From: a virus
IMG/VR virus record: IMGVR_UViG_3300028025_001707
Coordinates: 1 to 56,485 of that record
Length of the DNA: 56,485 bases
Strand: one strand, 5' to 3'
Made by a program: the position numbers and the translations under genes. The notes under the pieces are model-generated. The model had not been told where the DNA came from. It was given only the letters and a program-made list of their open reading frames with translations, and searched no databases. Shown here piece by piece: positions 34,836 through 43,165 of this stretch. Within the stretch, counting starts at the first letter, position 1; the number at the start of each line of letters is the position of its first letter.

Positions 34836-35134
34836 GATCCTTTAATCCATTTCTTACTTGGTGATGCAGTCTTGCTTGGACTCCACTTAATTTTATTTGA
34901 CCAGTACGCCGCTGACATCTTACCTTTTGATATATTCTTAGCGTGTCTGCTTTTAAAAGCCTCTCGCTGACCAGCTGTTTGATTAGTCTTAACATTTTGT
35001 TGGCCGAAACGTATCGTCTTAACTTGATCCCCTTCTTTAGCCACAACAATGTGCGACTTAGTCGGATGACTAGGAGTTCTTTTTGGCTTGTTGAATCCTT
35101 CAACTCCAGCTCGTGCTAATCTTGAGTCTTTCAT
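34832..35134 (-). CDS. DUF6321-like small phage protein
   Basis: This 100-aa basic protein contains NKPKRTPSHPTKSHIVVAKE, then TIRFGQQ and FKSRHAKNISKGKMSAAYW, which I recognise as the DUF6321 pattern found widely in phages. Function is not known. The clustered Lys/Arg and His suggest nucleic acid binding. It overlaps both neighbours by 4 bases (ATGA), forming a coupled run with the 48-aa and 38-aa genes between portal and scaffold genes. Confidence 0.75.
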   Translation of the reverse strand: MKDSRLARAGVEGFNKPKRTPSHPTKSHIVVAKEGDQVKTIRFGQQNVKTNQTAGQREAFKSRHAKNISKGKMSAAYWSNKIKWSPSKTASPSKKWIKGS

Positions 35135-35277
35135 TTCTTCTTAGCTGTTTGTGCTGACTTCTTAAATGCACTATCTTTAGGAGCACCTTTAGCACCTGGC
35201 TTGCGCATAGTCTCCCCTGAACCCTGCTCAATACGCTTTCTTTTAGCGTGAATGTTTGCATACAATCCTTTTGCCAT
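35131..35277 (-). CDS. 48-aa DUF5872-like basic protein
   Basis: The product starts MAKGLYANIHAKRKRIEQGS and contains ETMRKPGAKGAPKDSAFKKS. I recognise this as a small conserved phage protein of the DUF5872 kind, often next to a DUF6321-like gene, as here. It is strongly basic. It overlaps the next gene by 4 bases. The role is unknown. The position between portal and scaffold suggests a virion or packaging function. Confidence 0.7.
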   Translation of the reverse strand: MAKGLYANIHAKRKRIEQGSGETMRKPGAKGAPKDSAFKKSAQTAKKK

Positions 35278-35280
35278 AAC

Positions 35281-35913
35281 TTATTTATTATCGTAAAACA
35301 TTAAGTAAGAGTCCTCTGTACTCCACTTCTCAAATCCTTCACAATTGAAGTATGTATCATTCACCAAGTAGTCTGGCTTCTCAGGGAATGGCTTAGTAAC
35401 AAACGACGGCTCAGACCATTTAACTCTGTTATTAGGCTGTAGTGCTATCTGACCGTTGTCAAGTAATATAATATGGTGTGACTTATGCTCTAGTGGATCT
35501 TCCGCTAAAGTAATGTCTGTATTTATGTCGTTAGACCCCCAGTTAATTGTAGCGTAGTAACTACCCTTATACCAGTTCCTGTCTTTCATGTACACCTCAA
35601 CAGGAGTGTCGTACACATAAGAAAGCTGAGTGATTGTGAATCTATAAGAGAAACAGTTCCATATCTGTAGCACATGGAAAGGCAAATCTGGAGTTGGAAG
35701 TTCTGGTGCAGTTAATAAAGCATGGCTAGGTAACTTATCACGCATAACACCGTTATCTAAAAGTACCTGAAACAATGCTGCTTGTCCAGGCATACACCTA
35801 ACAGATATTACAACACCTTCAGTAAACTCCCCAAATCCTTTCTTAAACTGATACATGTACTCGTTCCTTACGAATACTTTTAAAGGGAAGAAGTTATGCT
35901 CTATATAAGCCAT
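35281..35913 (-). CDS. Hypothetical protein in the head gene cluster
   Basis: This 210-aa beta-rich protein with many aromatic residues starts MAYIEHNFFPLKVFVRN. Segments such as EGVVISVRCMPGQAALFQVL and HHIILLDNGQIALQPNNRV suggest a beta-barrel fold. It starts at the base where the preceding gene ends. No family is recognised. A head or tail completion role would fit its place between portal and scaffold genes. Confidence 0.7.
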   Translation of the reverse strand: MAYIEHNFFPLKVFVRNEYMYQFKKGFGEFTEGVVISVRCMPGQAALFQVLLDNGVMRDKLPSHALLTAPELPTPDLPFHVLQIWNCFSYRFTITQLSYVYDTPVEVYMKDRNWYKGSYYATINWGSNDINTDITLAEDPLEHKSHHIILLDNGQIALQPNNRVKWSEPSFVTKPFPEKPDYLVNDTYFNCEGFEKWSTEDSYLMFYDNK

Positions 35914-36128
35914 TACAATTTTTTACGCTTGTCCTTTACTCTTTTTGTAATAGGAATAGATACTGATAAATTAATATCTGTCTCTGGACTATATCCAGTT
36001 CCTGCGCTTTGACTAACATCTAAAGTTACAGGACCTTTACTTACTGATACTCCATAGTTAACATCAAATCCAGACTTTCCAGCTGTTCCTGATATATATG
36101 GATTTAATTTAGGTTTATTCTTTCTCAT
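35913..36128 (-). CDS. 71-aa small beta protein
   Basis: From the ATG at 36128 the product is 71 aa, MRKNKPKLNPYISGTAGKSG then alternating strand-like residues (VSVSKGPVTLDVSQSAG), ending in a basic tail VKDKRKKL. A longer reading of this frame would lie inside the portal gene and is rich in Arg, so I consider it spurious. The start overlaps the portal end by a few bases. Function unknown. Confidence 0.6.
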   Translation of the reverse strand: MRKNKPKLNPYISGTAGKSGFDVNYGVSVSKGPVTLDVSQSAGTGYSPETDINLSVSIPITKRVKDKRKKL

Positions 36129-36129
36129 A

Positions 36130-38565
36130 TTATCTAGGTTCAAACGACTCCATATCAAAGTCACCAAGTGAGTCTTCCGTACTCTCAAACTTAACTGGAG
36201 GAAGGTTGTTCTTACGCTGATTAATAAGTTCTGACTGACGTTCTGCCTGTAGATCCACACGCTTGTCCTTAGCCTTTTCTTTCTCCTTCTCACGCTTCAT
36301 TAATCCATCAGTCTCAATGCCTTTAAGCTGCATGTTATACTCGAACTCAAGAGCCATAAGCTCTTTCTTCTTGTCAACCTCAAACTGCATTCTTTGCATA
36401 TCGAGCTGCGCTTCGTTCTGCTTAATAGCAATCTTAGACTGAGCCTCAATCTGAGCAGTCTGCTGTTTCTGAGCTGCGGCTGCTTCTTGTGACTGCATGT
36501 TGATCTGCATCTGCATCTGCTGCTGCATATCTTCACGCTCCTGCTGTTTCTGAACCTTACGTCTACGCTTAACCTTAAGCATCTCGTTAGCAAGCTTCAA
36601 GTTCTTAATCATTCGGATATCTATAGCGTCCTCAAGATCAATCTGATCTCTACCTAATGACACCTGGATGTTTGCCTCAAGCTGTTGTTTTTCTTCAGCA
36701 TCAGGTGCGACATCTATAAATATTCCAAAAGAGTGAAGGTATAGGTTCTTAATATCATCTAGAATAGCAAGGTTATACTTACCAATCTGCATCGCGAACT
36801 CATCCTTAAAGTCAGCGTACTGTAAAATATCTCCAATACGAAGTGACAAACACTCAGCAAGTCGTTTAGTAATCATTAACCCTCCTTGAAGGATATGACG
36901 TGTAGCTACGTTACTGTTAAGAGCAGCTAACTTCTGAACACCTAACAATGCGTTAGGATCAGGAGAAGATCCATCACGAGCCTCATTAAGACCTGTGACA
37001 TCACGTATCATATTAAGGTTGTAATTGTAGTTATTTATAAGAGCAGCCATCTTACTCTGACCGCTGTTACTGTTAAGTTCTTGGATAGGAACTCGTGCGT
37101 TGTTAAACTCACCGTCACCAGTGTAGCTTCTACCAATAACGGATCCAGTCTGGAAGTATAGCTTAAGCGCATCCTCTGGGTTGTATGCTGCACCAGTACC
37201 AAGATCTACCTCAGCGATACCATCTGCATCAATAAATACCCCATCAGGAACTACTCGTGCCATTACCTGCTGTAGCTTCAAGTGTGTAAGCTGAATCTGA
37301 TCAGCAAAAGGAATCATTCGCTTAACTAACGACTGAATCTGTCCCTTGTACATACTCGGTGCAAACATTACATAGTTAGGCAATGCCTTCTCTGTAGCTG
37401 CATCAGGACGAACCATGTTCTCAAGCATGTTCCACTTGATGACAGTGTTAGTACCTAACACAAGTACTCCCTCGTACCAAACTTCCTTAGTAACGTCAAG
37501 TCGTTCGAACATCTCGCTCTCTGACTCTGGGTTAAACGTCTCATCTCTACGTATTACTCGTTCACCACCATTTTCAAGGTACTTCTTCTTATATACGAAT
37601 CGTTTCTCTGTCTTGTAGTTAAAGTACAACAACGTAACTACTTCATCGTCAAAAACATCATCTTGGAAAGTTCTAATGATTGGGTAGTAGTTGTACCACG
37701 CAGATCCAGAACTCTTAATATCCTTAAGTTCTTCATCTGTAATCGATGGGTTAATCTTACGAAGCTCAGTGTAGTGAACTTGCTTAACCTCACCAACATA
37801 ATATATATCTGAGAAGTCAGGCTTCTCTGTGTAACTGTAAATAAGTGAAGCAGGATCAACATACTCAACTGCGACTCCAGATCCAACATTAAACGAGTGC
37901 TTAACAGATCCTATACCTATCTCAGTAAGATCTCTATCTACTTGTGGCTTAACTACGTCACCGTAGTCATTCATCTCTAACAAAGTATTGATCGCAACCT
38001 CTTCAGCTATCTCAATAGCTGGCTTATACTTAAGCTGCATGTATAAAGAAAGCTCCTCATCATTCTCAGGAAGCTCGTCCTCTGGTACGTTAAACGCATC
38101 AATACCGAACTGATCCTTAGTCTGCTTCAAGAAGTCCTTAGCCAACATATCAGCCTCAACCATCTCTTGGAACAAGTTCTTCTTCTCTGCTGACGAAATA
38201 TCTTGTGACTCTACCTTTAAGGCATACTCACGGTCAGCCATACCATTTACAACAATGTCAACAAACTTAGGTATAATTGGAACTGGCTTCCAATCTAAGT
38301 TCATATAAGAAAGGTCACCATCAACAGCAAGCAAGTCCTTGTACATCTGTGTTGGCTGCATACCACGAGAGTATAGTCTCAGTTTATGAAACTCTAAGTA
38401 CTGATCGTAGTATCTACAGCTACCTGCGTTAACTCGCTTAAACCACTCACCCTCAATTGCCTTACCAACTCTAAGACCGTAGTCTTTAGTTTTTTTCTCT
38501 GCATCAGTTGCGTACTGGTTTGGGAATGGAGAGTTACTTATAATTACCGATGGTTTGCTATCCAT
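36130..38565 (-). CDS. Portal protein
   Basis: This 811-aa protein is the probable dodecameric portal through which DNA is packaged. Recognisable segments are LYSRGMQPTQMYKDLL, GDLSYMNLDWKPVPIIPKFV and IVVNGMADREYALKVES, which match crAss-type portals. The C-terminal 150 residues are a Gln/Lys/Glu-rich coiled coil (QQEREDMQQQMQMQINMQSQ). It follows the large terminase with a one-base overlap, the usual order. The length is large but normal for this group. Confidence 0.85.
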   Translation of the reverse strand: MDSKPSVIISNSPFPNQYATDAEKKTKDYGLRVGKAIEGEWFKRVNAGSCRYYDQYLEFHKLRLYSRGMQPTQMYKDLLAVDGDLSYMNLDWKPVPIIPKFVDIVVNGMADREYALKVESQDISSAEKKNLFQEMVEADMLAKDFLKQTKDQFGIDAFNVPEDELPENDEELSLYMQLKYKPAIEIAEEVAINTLLEMNDYGDVVKPQVDRDLTEIGIGSVKHSFNVGSGVAVEYVDPASLIYSYTEKPDFSDIYYVGEVKQVHYTELRKINPSITDEELKDIKSSGSAWYNYYPIIRTFQDDVFDDEVVTLLYFNYKTEKRFVYKKKYLENGGERVIRRDETFNPESESEMFERLDVTKEVWYEGVLVLGTNTVIKWNMLENMVRPDAATEKALPNYVMFAPSMYKGQIQSLVKRMIPFADQIQLTHLKLQQVMARVVPDGVFIDADGIAEVDLGTGAAYNPEDALKLYFQTGSVIGRSYTGDGEFNNARVPIQELNSNSGQSKMAALINNYNYNLNMIRDVTGLNEARDGSSPDPNALLGVQKLAALNSNVATRHILQGGLMITKRLAECLSLRIGDILQYADFKDEFAMQIGKYNLAILDDIKNLYLHSFGIFIDVAPDAEEKQQLEANIQVSLGRDQIDLEDAIDIRMIKNLKLANEMLKVKRRRKVQKQQEREDMQQQMQMQINMQSQEAAAAQKQQTAQIEAQSKIAIKQNEAQLDMQRMQFEVDKKKELMALEFEYNMQLKGIETDGLMKREKEKEKAKDKRVDLQAERQSELINQRKNNLPPVKFESTEDSLGDFDMESFEPR

Positions 38566-41500
38566 TATTTTCTTAATTGACTAATGTTGCCACTGTTGTT
38601 GTATCTGACAAAATTAATATTTATTTTTGACTTTTCCTCTTTGACTTGAAACATGTTCTTTCTAGTAGCCATAATAGCAAGTCCTGAACTAATCGAGGCA
38701 TCGTGTTTGGTTCGATTATTTATGTCAAACCTTGCCCAATCTTCTAAAGTCTTGGTAAAGTACATGTTACCCATCTCGTCTGGTTCACGGTAAGTTCCCT
38801 CCTGATCAAAGCCTACGTACTGTTCAATATACGTGCCTATAGATGATGCGTGAGCTTGTTTAACATCCTCAGACGAGTTAGGTATGCCACCAAGCTCTAA
38901 CTCTGTCTTAGAGAGCTTAGAAATGTGTTTGTCTGGTCTGTTCAGTGAGTAGCCCCTGTACCCTCTATCCTTAATGTGGTACAGTAGTCTAGTCTTATTG
39001 TTCTCAATAAGTATTGGCATACCGTAGAATATAATGGCCATAAGTACGTCTTCAAAGAATATCTCCGCTGTCTGTGTACGTGTAACGTACTCTAATACAA
39101 ACTGATTCGTTGGAGCATTAGGCTCCATATGAAATCCAGTAAGTCCGTGAAGAGCACCGTTTGATCCACCACCACCTACAGTTCCTGATATATCGTAAGG
39201 GTCACATCCAAATGCACCTAAGTGCTCGTTTGCAGGACGCTTCTTCCCATGTCTATCTGTTATTACTTTATTTCTTAACTCAGGTGGTGGTAACCACGAT
39301 ACTGTAAACTTACCTCCTGGATCTGGAGTCCATACTACCTCAGAGTCTAGCACCCCATCCTTCCAATGGAAGTTGCCCTTAGTTAGTACACGCTCCTTAA
39401 TAAGTGAGTCATTGTAGTCTATCTGTTGGTATATCTTAGATAAGTTGTACAGTGATTGCTTAGACTCATCCCTAAACGCATGCGACTCAGTACGTGGGTA
39501 CTGTCTATAATATTCATTAAGTGCGTCAGAGTCGTTCTTAAGTGCTGCAACCTCATTATTCCAGTAAGTGATAACACCATTGTCTATCATCTCACCATCT
39601 ATACCTAACACAGGAGTCTTAGGATCTTCGAACACTGGGAATCCATACTTATCTATGTAGCCCTCAAAGTTCCACTCCATAGGTATGAATAGGCTATAAA
39701 GCCCTGACTTAGTCTGTCCGTTGGCTGATCTAATCTTAGGATTAGAATCTGCGTACAACTTTTTAAAGTTGTTACCACCCTTCTCTAGTGCGTTTGATGT
39801 AGAACCCATCATACACTTACCAATAACCTTAGATCCTAGTCGAAGACATGTCTTTGTTACACGCCAGTTGTTCAATATGTTATCAGGCTTGAGCCATTTT
39901 CCACTGTTTAAACTAATAGTGAAATCAGATAATATAAGCTTTCTTTCATTATCATTTTCACCATCAACAGTTATACCAACATAATCTCCTATACCAATAT
40001 ATTCTACATCTACACCACATCTTCTATTTGTATAAGAATTTGTGTAATTATCAAATCTTTTTCTTGATACAATGGTTGGTATTATAGACAAGTCACCAGA
40101 TATACCTATATTATATGATTTAGTTCCATAATTAGTATTTTTTTCTTTCACTGAAGAACAAGACAAACCACATGATAATGCTATAAATCTTATATCATTA
40201 ATGATTTTTTCATCTTTCATTCCAAATGAAATAATTTTTTTCTTTTTATCTGCATATCCATCTGAATCAATTAACCCAGCTAATAACTGAAGCCTAGACT
40301 CAATAGATGATTTTTTATAGAAATCTGGTATATGTTTATTATTCTTTACTCCTATTTTTGAAAGTTCAGAATTTATTTTTTTAAATCTAAAATATACAGC
40401 GCTATCACTAGATGATTTAATAATATCAAATTCAATATTAAAAATCTGTGCTATCTTACCTAAATATTCAATTATCTCAGGATCTTTATCCTTATTTACT
40501 ATTATTGAAAAACTTTCTTTACGACCATCACCTAACCATAAACCTAAAAGATAAGGATGTATTGTCATACGACTATCATCTTCAGATTCTATAGGCTTAG
40601 ATTTTACTCCAAAAGTATGTTGCTTCTTATATTTAGACATTGATATGTATTCATCTGGAGTCATTATTACTTCTTTCCTTTTCGAAGTCTTAGACCTTCC
40701 ATTATACATATATTGATCAAAAACCAATCTATGGTTTTTACTAACGATATAATCTTCTCCCCACTTCTGTTTAACTCTGTACATATCTGTGGATCCAGAA
40801 GTTTTCTTAACAACTTTTTTAATTACACCCCCGTCAATAATAATTTCATCACCTATATTAATATCTTTTATTTTTTTAAAAGTCCAATCAGAAGTGAGAA
40901 TAAGAGTATTTGGATCATAGCACTCATCATGTACCAATAGTAAAAGCTTTTCACCATCGTATGAGTTATCTGCTGTATTCTTCCAGTCAATAGTTGTGTC
41001 AAGACCTTCAATATCGTCAGTCTTCTCCTCGTTCATACTCTTCTTAGTAATCTTTGAGGCTGGAACCCTAAACGAAAGTTCTGTCTTTGGATTATCCATA
41101 CCATCCTGAACAGGCTTAAAGAAGAATGGGTAGTTCCTAACTATTGGAACAACCTTATCTGTAAACATCTTCTTGGCATCAGGACCAGTCTTAGAAAGTA
41201 TACCAAGCCTAGAGTCCTTAGATATTGTACCTAAGTTTGACACCTCACCTGAACTCATGAACGAGAAACCACTACGACGGTTCTTAAGGTAACACATACC
41301 AAACGAACGTTCGTCAGCCTTGCATGCCTCCCAATAGATGTAGAATATTCTGTTTGATTCACGGAAGTCAGGAAGACCAATATCTATCTTAGACCACTGA
41401 AGATACATGTAGTGAGTACCAGTCATGTAAGTTGGCTCACCATCGTTCATGAACCAGTGGCCATACTCACGCCTATCAAACTCTCCTTCTATATATTCAA

Positions 41501-41819
41501 CCCACTGTGATTTAAATACGTTGTCACGTCTCGACCACTCGAACGAAGACTTTATCTTCTGAAGCTCTTTTGGATACTCATGTGGCATCCATCTATTTTC
41601 TCCAATCTCCAAGTCTTTCGGCGTCCTAGGAAGTGCGATATTGAGACCATTAATGTAATATATGTCGCCAATAGTACCATCTTTCGAAATAATAATTAAG
41701 TCATAGTCACGATCATATCCGTACTGCCAAGCCTTGCTAGCATTCCTAGTCGAACGAGCAGTCTTGTTTACATGATCGTTGTTTAGTTTATAAAGGTCAT
41801 ATTTACTATTTCTTCGCAT
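38565..41819 (-). CDS. terL: Terminase large subunit, interrupted by an intein
   Basis: The precursor is 1084 aa from the ATG at 41819. A further upstream ATG would deepen the overlap with the previous gene. The extein has an ATPase half with a Walker A-like NRRSGFSFMSS (about 180-190) and Walker B LLLLVHDE (about 292-299). The nuclease half has acidic segment GCDPYDISG and a C-terminal KHDASISSGLAIMA. A 339-aa intein lies right after the Walker B Glu. After splicing the extein would be about 745 aa, a normal length, reading HDE-SGKWLKPDNI. The enzyme cuts and pumps DNA into the head. Without splicing, the ATPase should be inactive. Confidence 0.9.
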   Translation of the reverse strand: MRRNSKYDLYKLNNDHVNKTARSTRNASKAWQYGYDRDYDLIIISKDGTIGDIYYINGLNIALPRTPKDLEIGENRWMPHEYPKELQKIKSSFEWSRRDNVFKSQWVEYIEGEFDRREYGHWFMNDGEPTYMTGTHYMYLQWSKIDIGLPDFRESNRIFYIYWEACKADERSFGMCYLKNRRSGFSFMSSGEVSNLGTISKDSRLGILSKTGPDAKKMFTDKVVPIVRNYPFFFKPVQDGMDNPKTELSFRVPASKITKKSMNEEKTDDIEGLDTTIDWKNTADNSYDGEKLLLLVHDECYDPNTLILTSDWTFKKIKDINIGDEIIIDGGVIKKVVKKTSGSTDMYRVKQKWGEDYIVSKNHRLVFDQYMYNGRSKTSKRKEVIMTPDEYISMSKYKKQHTFGVKSKPIESEDDSRMTIHPYLLGLWLGDGRKESFSIIVNKDKDPEIIEYLGKIAQIFNIEFDIIKSSSDSAVYFRFKKINSELSKIGVKNNKHIPDFYKKSSIESRLQLLAGLIDSDGYADKKKKIISFGMKDEKIINDIRFIALSCGLSCSSVKEKNTNYGTKSYNIGISGDLSIIPTIVSRKRFDNYTNSYTNRRCGVDVEYIGIGDYVGITVDGENDNERKLILSDFTISLNSGKWLKPDNILNNWRVTKTCLRLGSKVIGKCMMGSTSNALEKGGNNFKKLYADSNPKIRSANGQTKSGLYSLFIPMEWNFEGYIDKYGFPVFEDPKTPVLGIDGEMIDNGVITYWNNEVAALKNDSDALNEYYRQYPRTESHAFRDESKQSLYNLSKIYQQIDYNDSLIKERVLTKGNFHWKDGVLDSEVVWTPDPGGKFTVSWLPPPELRNKVITDRHGKKRPANEHLGAFGCDPYDISGTVGGGGSNGALHGLTGFHMEPNAPTNQFVLEYVTRTQTAEIFFEDVLMAIIFYGMPILIENNKTRLLYHIKDRGYRGYSLNRPDKHISKLSKTELELGGIPNSSEDVKQAHASSIGTYIEQYVGFDQEGTYREPDEMGNMYFTKTLEDWARFDINNRTKHDASISSGLAIMATRKNMFQVKEEKSKININFVRYNNSGNISQLRK
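39906..40922 (-). mobile_element. LAGLIDADG intein in terL
   Basis: This 339-aa in-frame insert starts at Cys (CYDPNTLILTSDWTFKKIKD, block A) and contains a block B-like DYIVSKNHRLVF. It has two LAGLIDADG-type motifs, YLLGLWLGDG and LLAGLIDSDG. It ends with block F/G GDYVGITVDGENDN and FTISLN, followed by Ser as first C-extein residue. The penultimate residue is Leu instead of the usual His. The DNA is more AT-rich than the flanking terL: the 60-base line at 40381 has 12 G/C, against 23 in the line at 39241. The homing endonuclease looks intact, so the element may still be mobile. Confidence 0.92.
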
Positions 41820-42105
41820 TGCTTCTTGCCCTTCCCTCTGCAAATCCTCCACTACCAGATAACACAACTGGCATAGAACCAACAGTCTCTTTTGCACGCT
41901 CTGAATCTATACGCTCAAGTATAGATAGCGCATCCTCAAACGCAAGTCGCTTTGCAGCTGCTGCGTTCTTCATCTTATCAACTGACAAGTCATCGTCAAT
42001 AGAGTAATTTACAATTTGCTGTTCGAGTACCTTAATAAGTTCGTCAACAGACTTCTCTGCTGCACGTAGCACTCTGTCTTTTTTATCTCTTAGATTTTCA
42101 AGCAT
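41806..42105 (-). CDS. Candidate small terminase subunit
   Basis: This 99-aa helical protein starts MLENLRDKKDRVLRAAEKSV, has a long coiled-coil-like middle, and ends in a flexible Gly/Ser/basic tail. It lies immediately upstream of terL, overlapping it by 14 bases, the usual place for the DNA-recognition subunit. No clear helix-turn-helix is visible, so the assignment rests on position and size. Confidence 0.5.
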   Translation of the reverse strand: MLENLRDKKDRVLRAAEKSVDELIKVLEQQIVNYSIDDDLSVDKMKNAAAAKRLAFEDALSILERIDSERAKETVGSMPVVLSGSGGFAEGRARSNAKK

Positions 42106-42656
42106 AGACTACTTAATTTCATTCGGTATAACTTAGTCTCATCAATATTAAACTCGTACTCAGACTCTGGCTTAAATGATACAACATCACCTACCTTAAT
42201 ATCCTCACCTTCTGGTATGTACTCAATAACACCTTTAAGTTCTGACTCTACGTTTACAGTGGATATATTTCCATCCTCGTTCTCATGAAGTATAGGCCTA
42301 ACAAAGCAGTAAGGACGAGGAGCACTCCATTCTACAGAGAACTCCTTCTTATAAAGATACAGCTGATCTGATTCTATCATGAATATATCATCTCTGAAGT
42401 GATTCCAGCTAGATCTCTCGTTGCCCTTCATGTCATAGTACAACCTAAAAACATTATGGTGAACCACAACAAGATCTCCATTAGATATTTCTCCTTTATA
42501 ACCGATAGGGGTAGCAACAACTACCCCTATTCGATTTGTGTATCTGTGGTCCTCTTGAGATGAGGACATAATGAAATCCTTTCCATTCAAGTTCTTGGAT
42601 GCATTATATCGTACACCTTGATGAGGACGCACAATAAAGTAGTGTGGTGACTTCAT
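42090..42656 (-). CDS. GroES-like double-domain protein
   Basis: This 188-aa protein seems to hold two GroES-like beta barrels. The first is YFIVRPHQGVRY, then NRIGVVVATPIGYKGEISNG and DLVVVHHNVFRLYYD. The second begins CFVRPI near residue 115 and has GVIEYIPEGEDIKVGDVVSF. The clear mobile loop of true GroES is missing, so it may be a phage adaptor to a chaperonin or a structural barrel. It overlaps the candidate small terminase by 16 bases. A separate true groES lies at 49601-49864. Confidence 0.6.
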   Translation of the reverse strand: MKSPHYFIVRPHQGVRYNASKNLNGKDFIMSSSQEDHRYTNRIGVVVATPIGYKGEISNGDLVVVHHNVFRLYYDMKGNERSSWNHFRDDIFMIESDQLYLYKKEFSVEWSAPRPYCFVRPILHENEDGNISTVNVESELKGVIEYIPEGEDIKVGDVVSFKPESEYEFNIDETKLYRMKLSSLCLKI

Positions 42657-42874
42657 TAGAAGTTTATATTATACTCAATAGATACTGGAACTGTACTACC
42701 AATAGACTTCCATTTAACGGCCTCTCCATCTTTCTCAACCCATATATCGTAAAGCCCTTCATCAGTTCTCATGATGTCAAACACGATATACTCTCCACCC
42801 ATAACAGGCTTTCCAACCTGGAAATGCATGGCGTTTAAAAGATCTGTCCCTATGGAAATCTTGCGAATTATCAT
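42656..42874 (-). CDS. 72-aa hypothetical protein
   Basis: This small beta-rich protein starts MIIRKISIGTDLLNAMHFQV. A GGEYIVFDI strand and WVEKDGEAVKWKSIG suggest a compact barrel or antiparallel sheet. It overlaps the coiled-coil gene upstream by 4 bases and abuts the GroES-like gene. No family is recognised. Confidence 0.65.
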   Translation of the reverse strand: MIIRKISIGTDLLNAMHFQVGKPVMGGEYIVFDIMRTDEGLYDIWVEKDGEAVKWKSIGSTVPVSIEYNINF

Positions 42875-43116
42875 GATATCTCGCCAGTCTGCATGTTAAT
42901 GCGACCCTCACCGTACTTGTCGTGAATCTCCTTCTGAACTACTGCTAGTTCGTTGTGAGCTACGTCAAGGTTAATAAGTGTAGTCTGTTTGTCTGTCTTA
43001 AGACGTTCCTCTGTGATCGTAATATCAGCTAAGTGTTCTCTTAACTGGTAGTAATTTGTTCTAGCTGCAACGAACTTTTCTAGCTCTTCAGCTGTCAATA
43101 CTTTTTTCTTTCCCAT
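42871..43116 (-). CDS. 81-aa coiled-coil phage protein
   Basis: The protein is one long heptad-rich helix pair, starting MGKKKVLTAEELEKFVAART and ending KYGEGRINMQTGEIS. Small prefoldin-like coiled coils with a C-terminal KYG-G-IN--TGE end are common in Bacteroidota phages as I remember them. Their function is not known. It is transcribed from a TATATTTG box 22 bases upstream that overlaps a 9-bp inverted repeat. Confidence 0.7.
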   Translation of the reverse strand: MGKKKVLTAEELEKFVAARTNYYQLREHLADITITEERLKTDKQTTLINLDVAHNELAVVQKEIHDKYGEGRINMQTGEIS

Positions 43117-43133
43117 TTGAATTTAATTTAATT

Positions 43134-43162
43134 TGTCACAAATATAGTAGATTTTTGTGACA
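43134..43162 (-). promoter_or_regulatory. Promoter box within a perfect 9-bp inverted repeat
   Basis: TGTCACAAA (43134-43142) and TTTGTGACA (43154-43162) are perfect inverted repeats around 11 bases. On the minus strand, TATATTTG (43146-43139) lies across the loop and one arm. There is no T-run, so an operator is more likely than a terminator. The sequence lies between the 144-aa and 81-aa genes. Confidence 0.55.
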
Positions 43163-43165
43163 GAG

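Noticed and set aside
34789-35103. A 104-codon minus-strand frame overlapping the DUF6321-like gene
   Set aside because: It lies in another frame of the 100-aa gene, whose sequence matches a known conserved phage family. The alternative product has no recognisable pattern.
35913-36293. Longer form of the 71-aa gene starting at 36293
   Set aside because: The extra 55 residues are Arg/Leu-rich and lie entirely in the portal coding region. The shorter start at 36128 fits the coupling habit.
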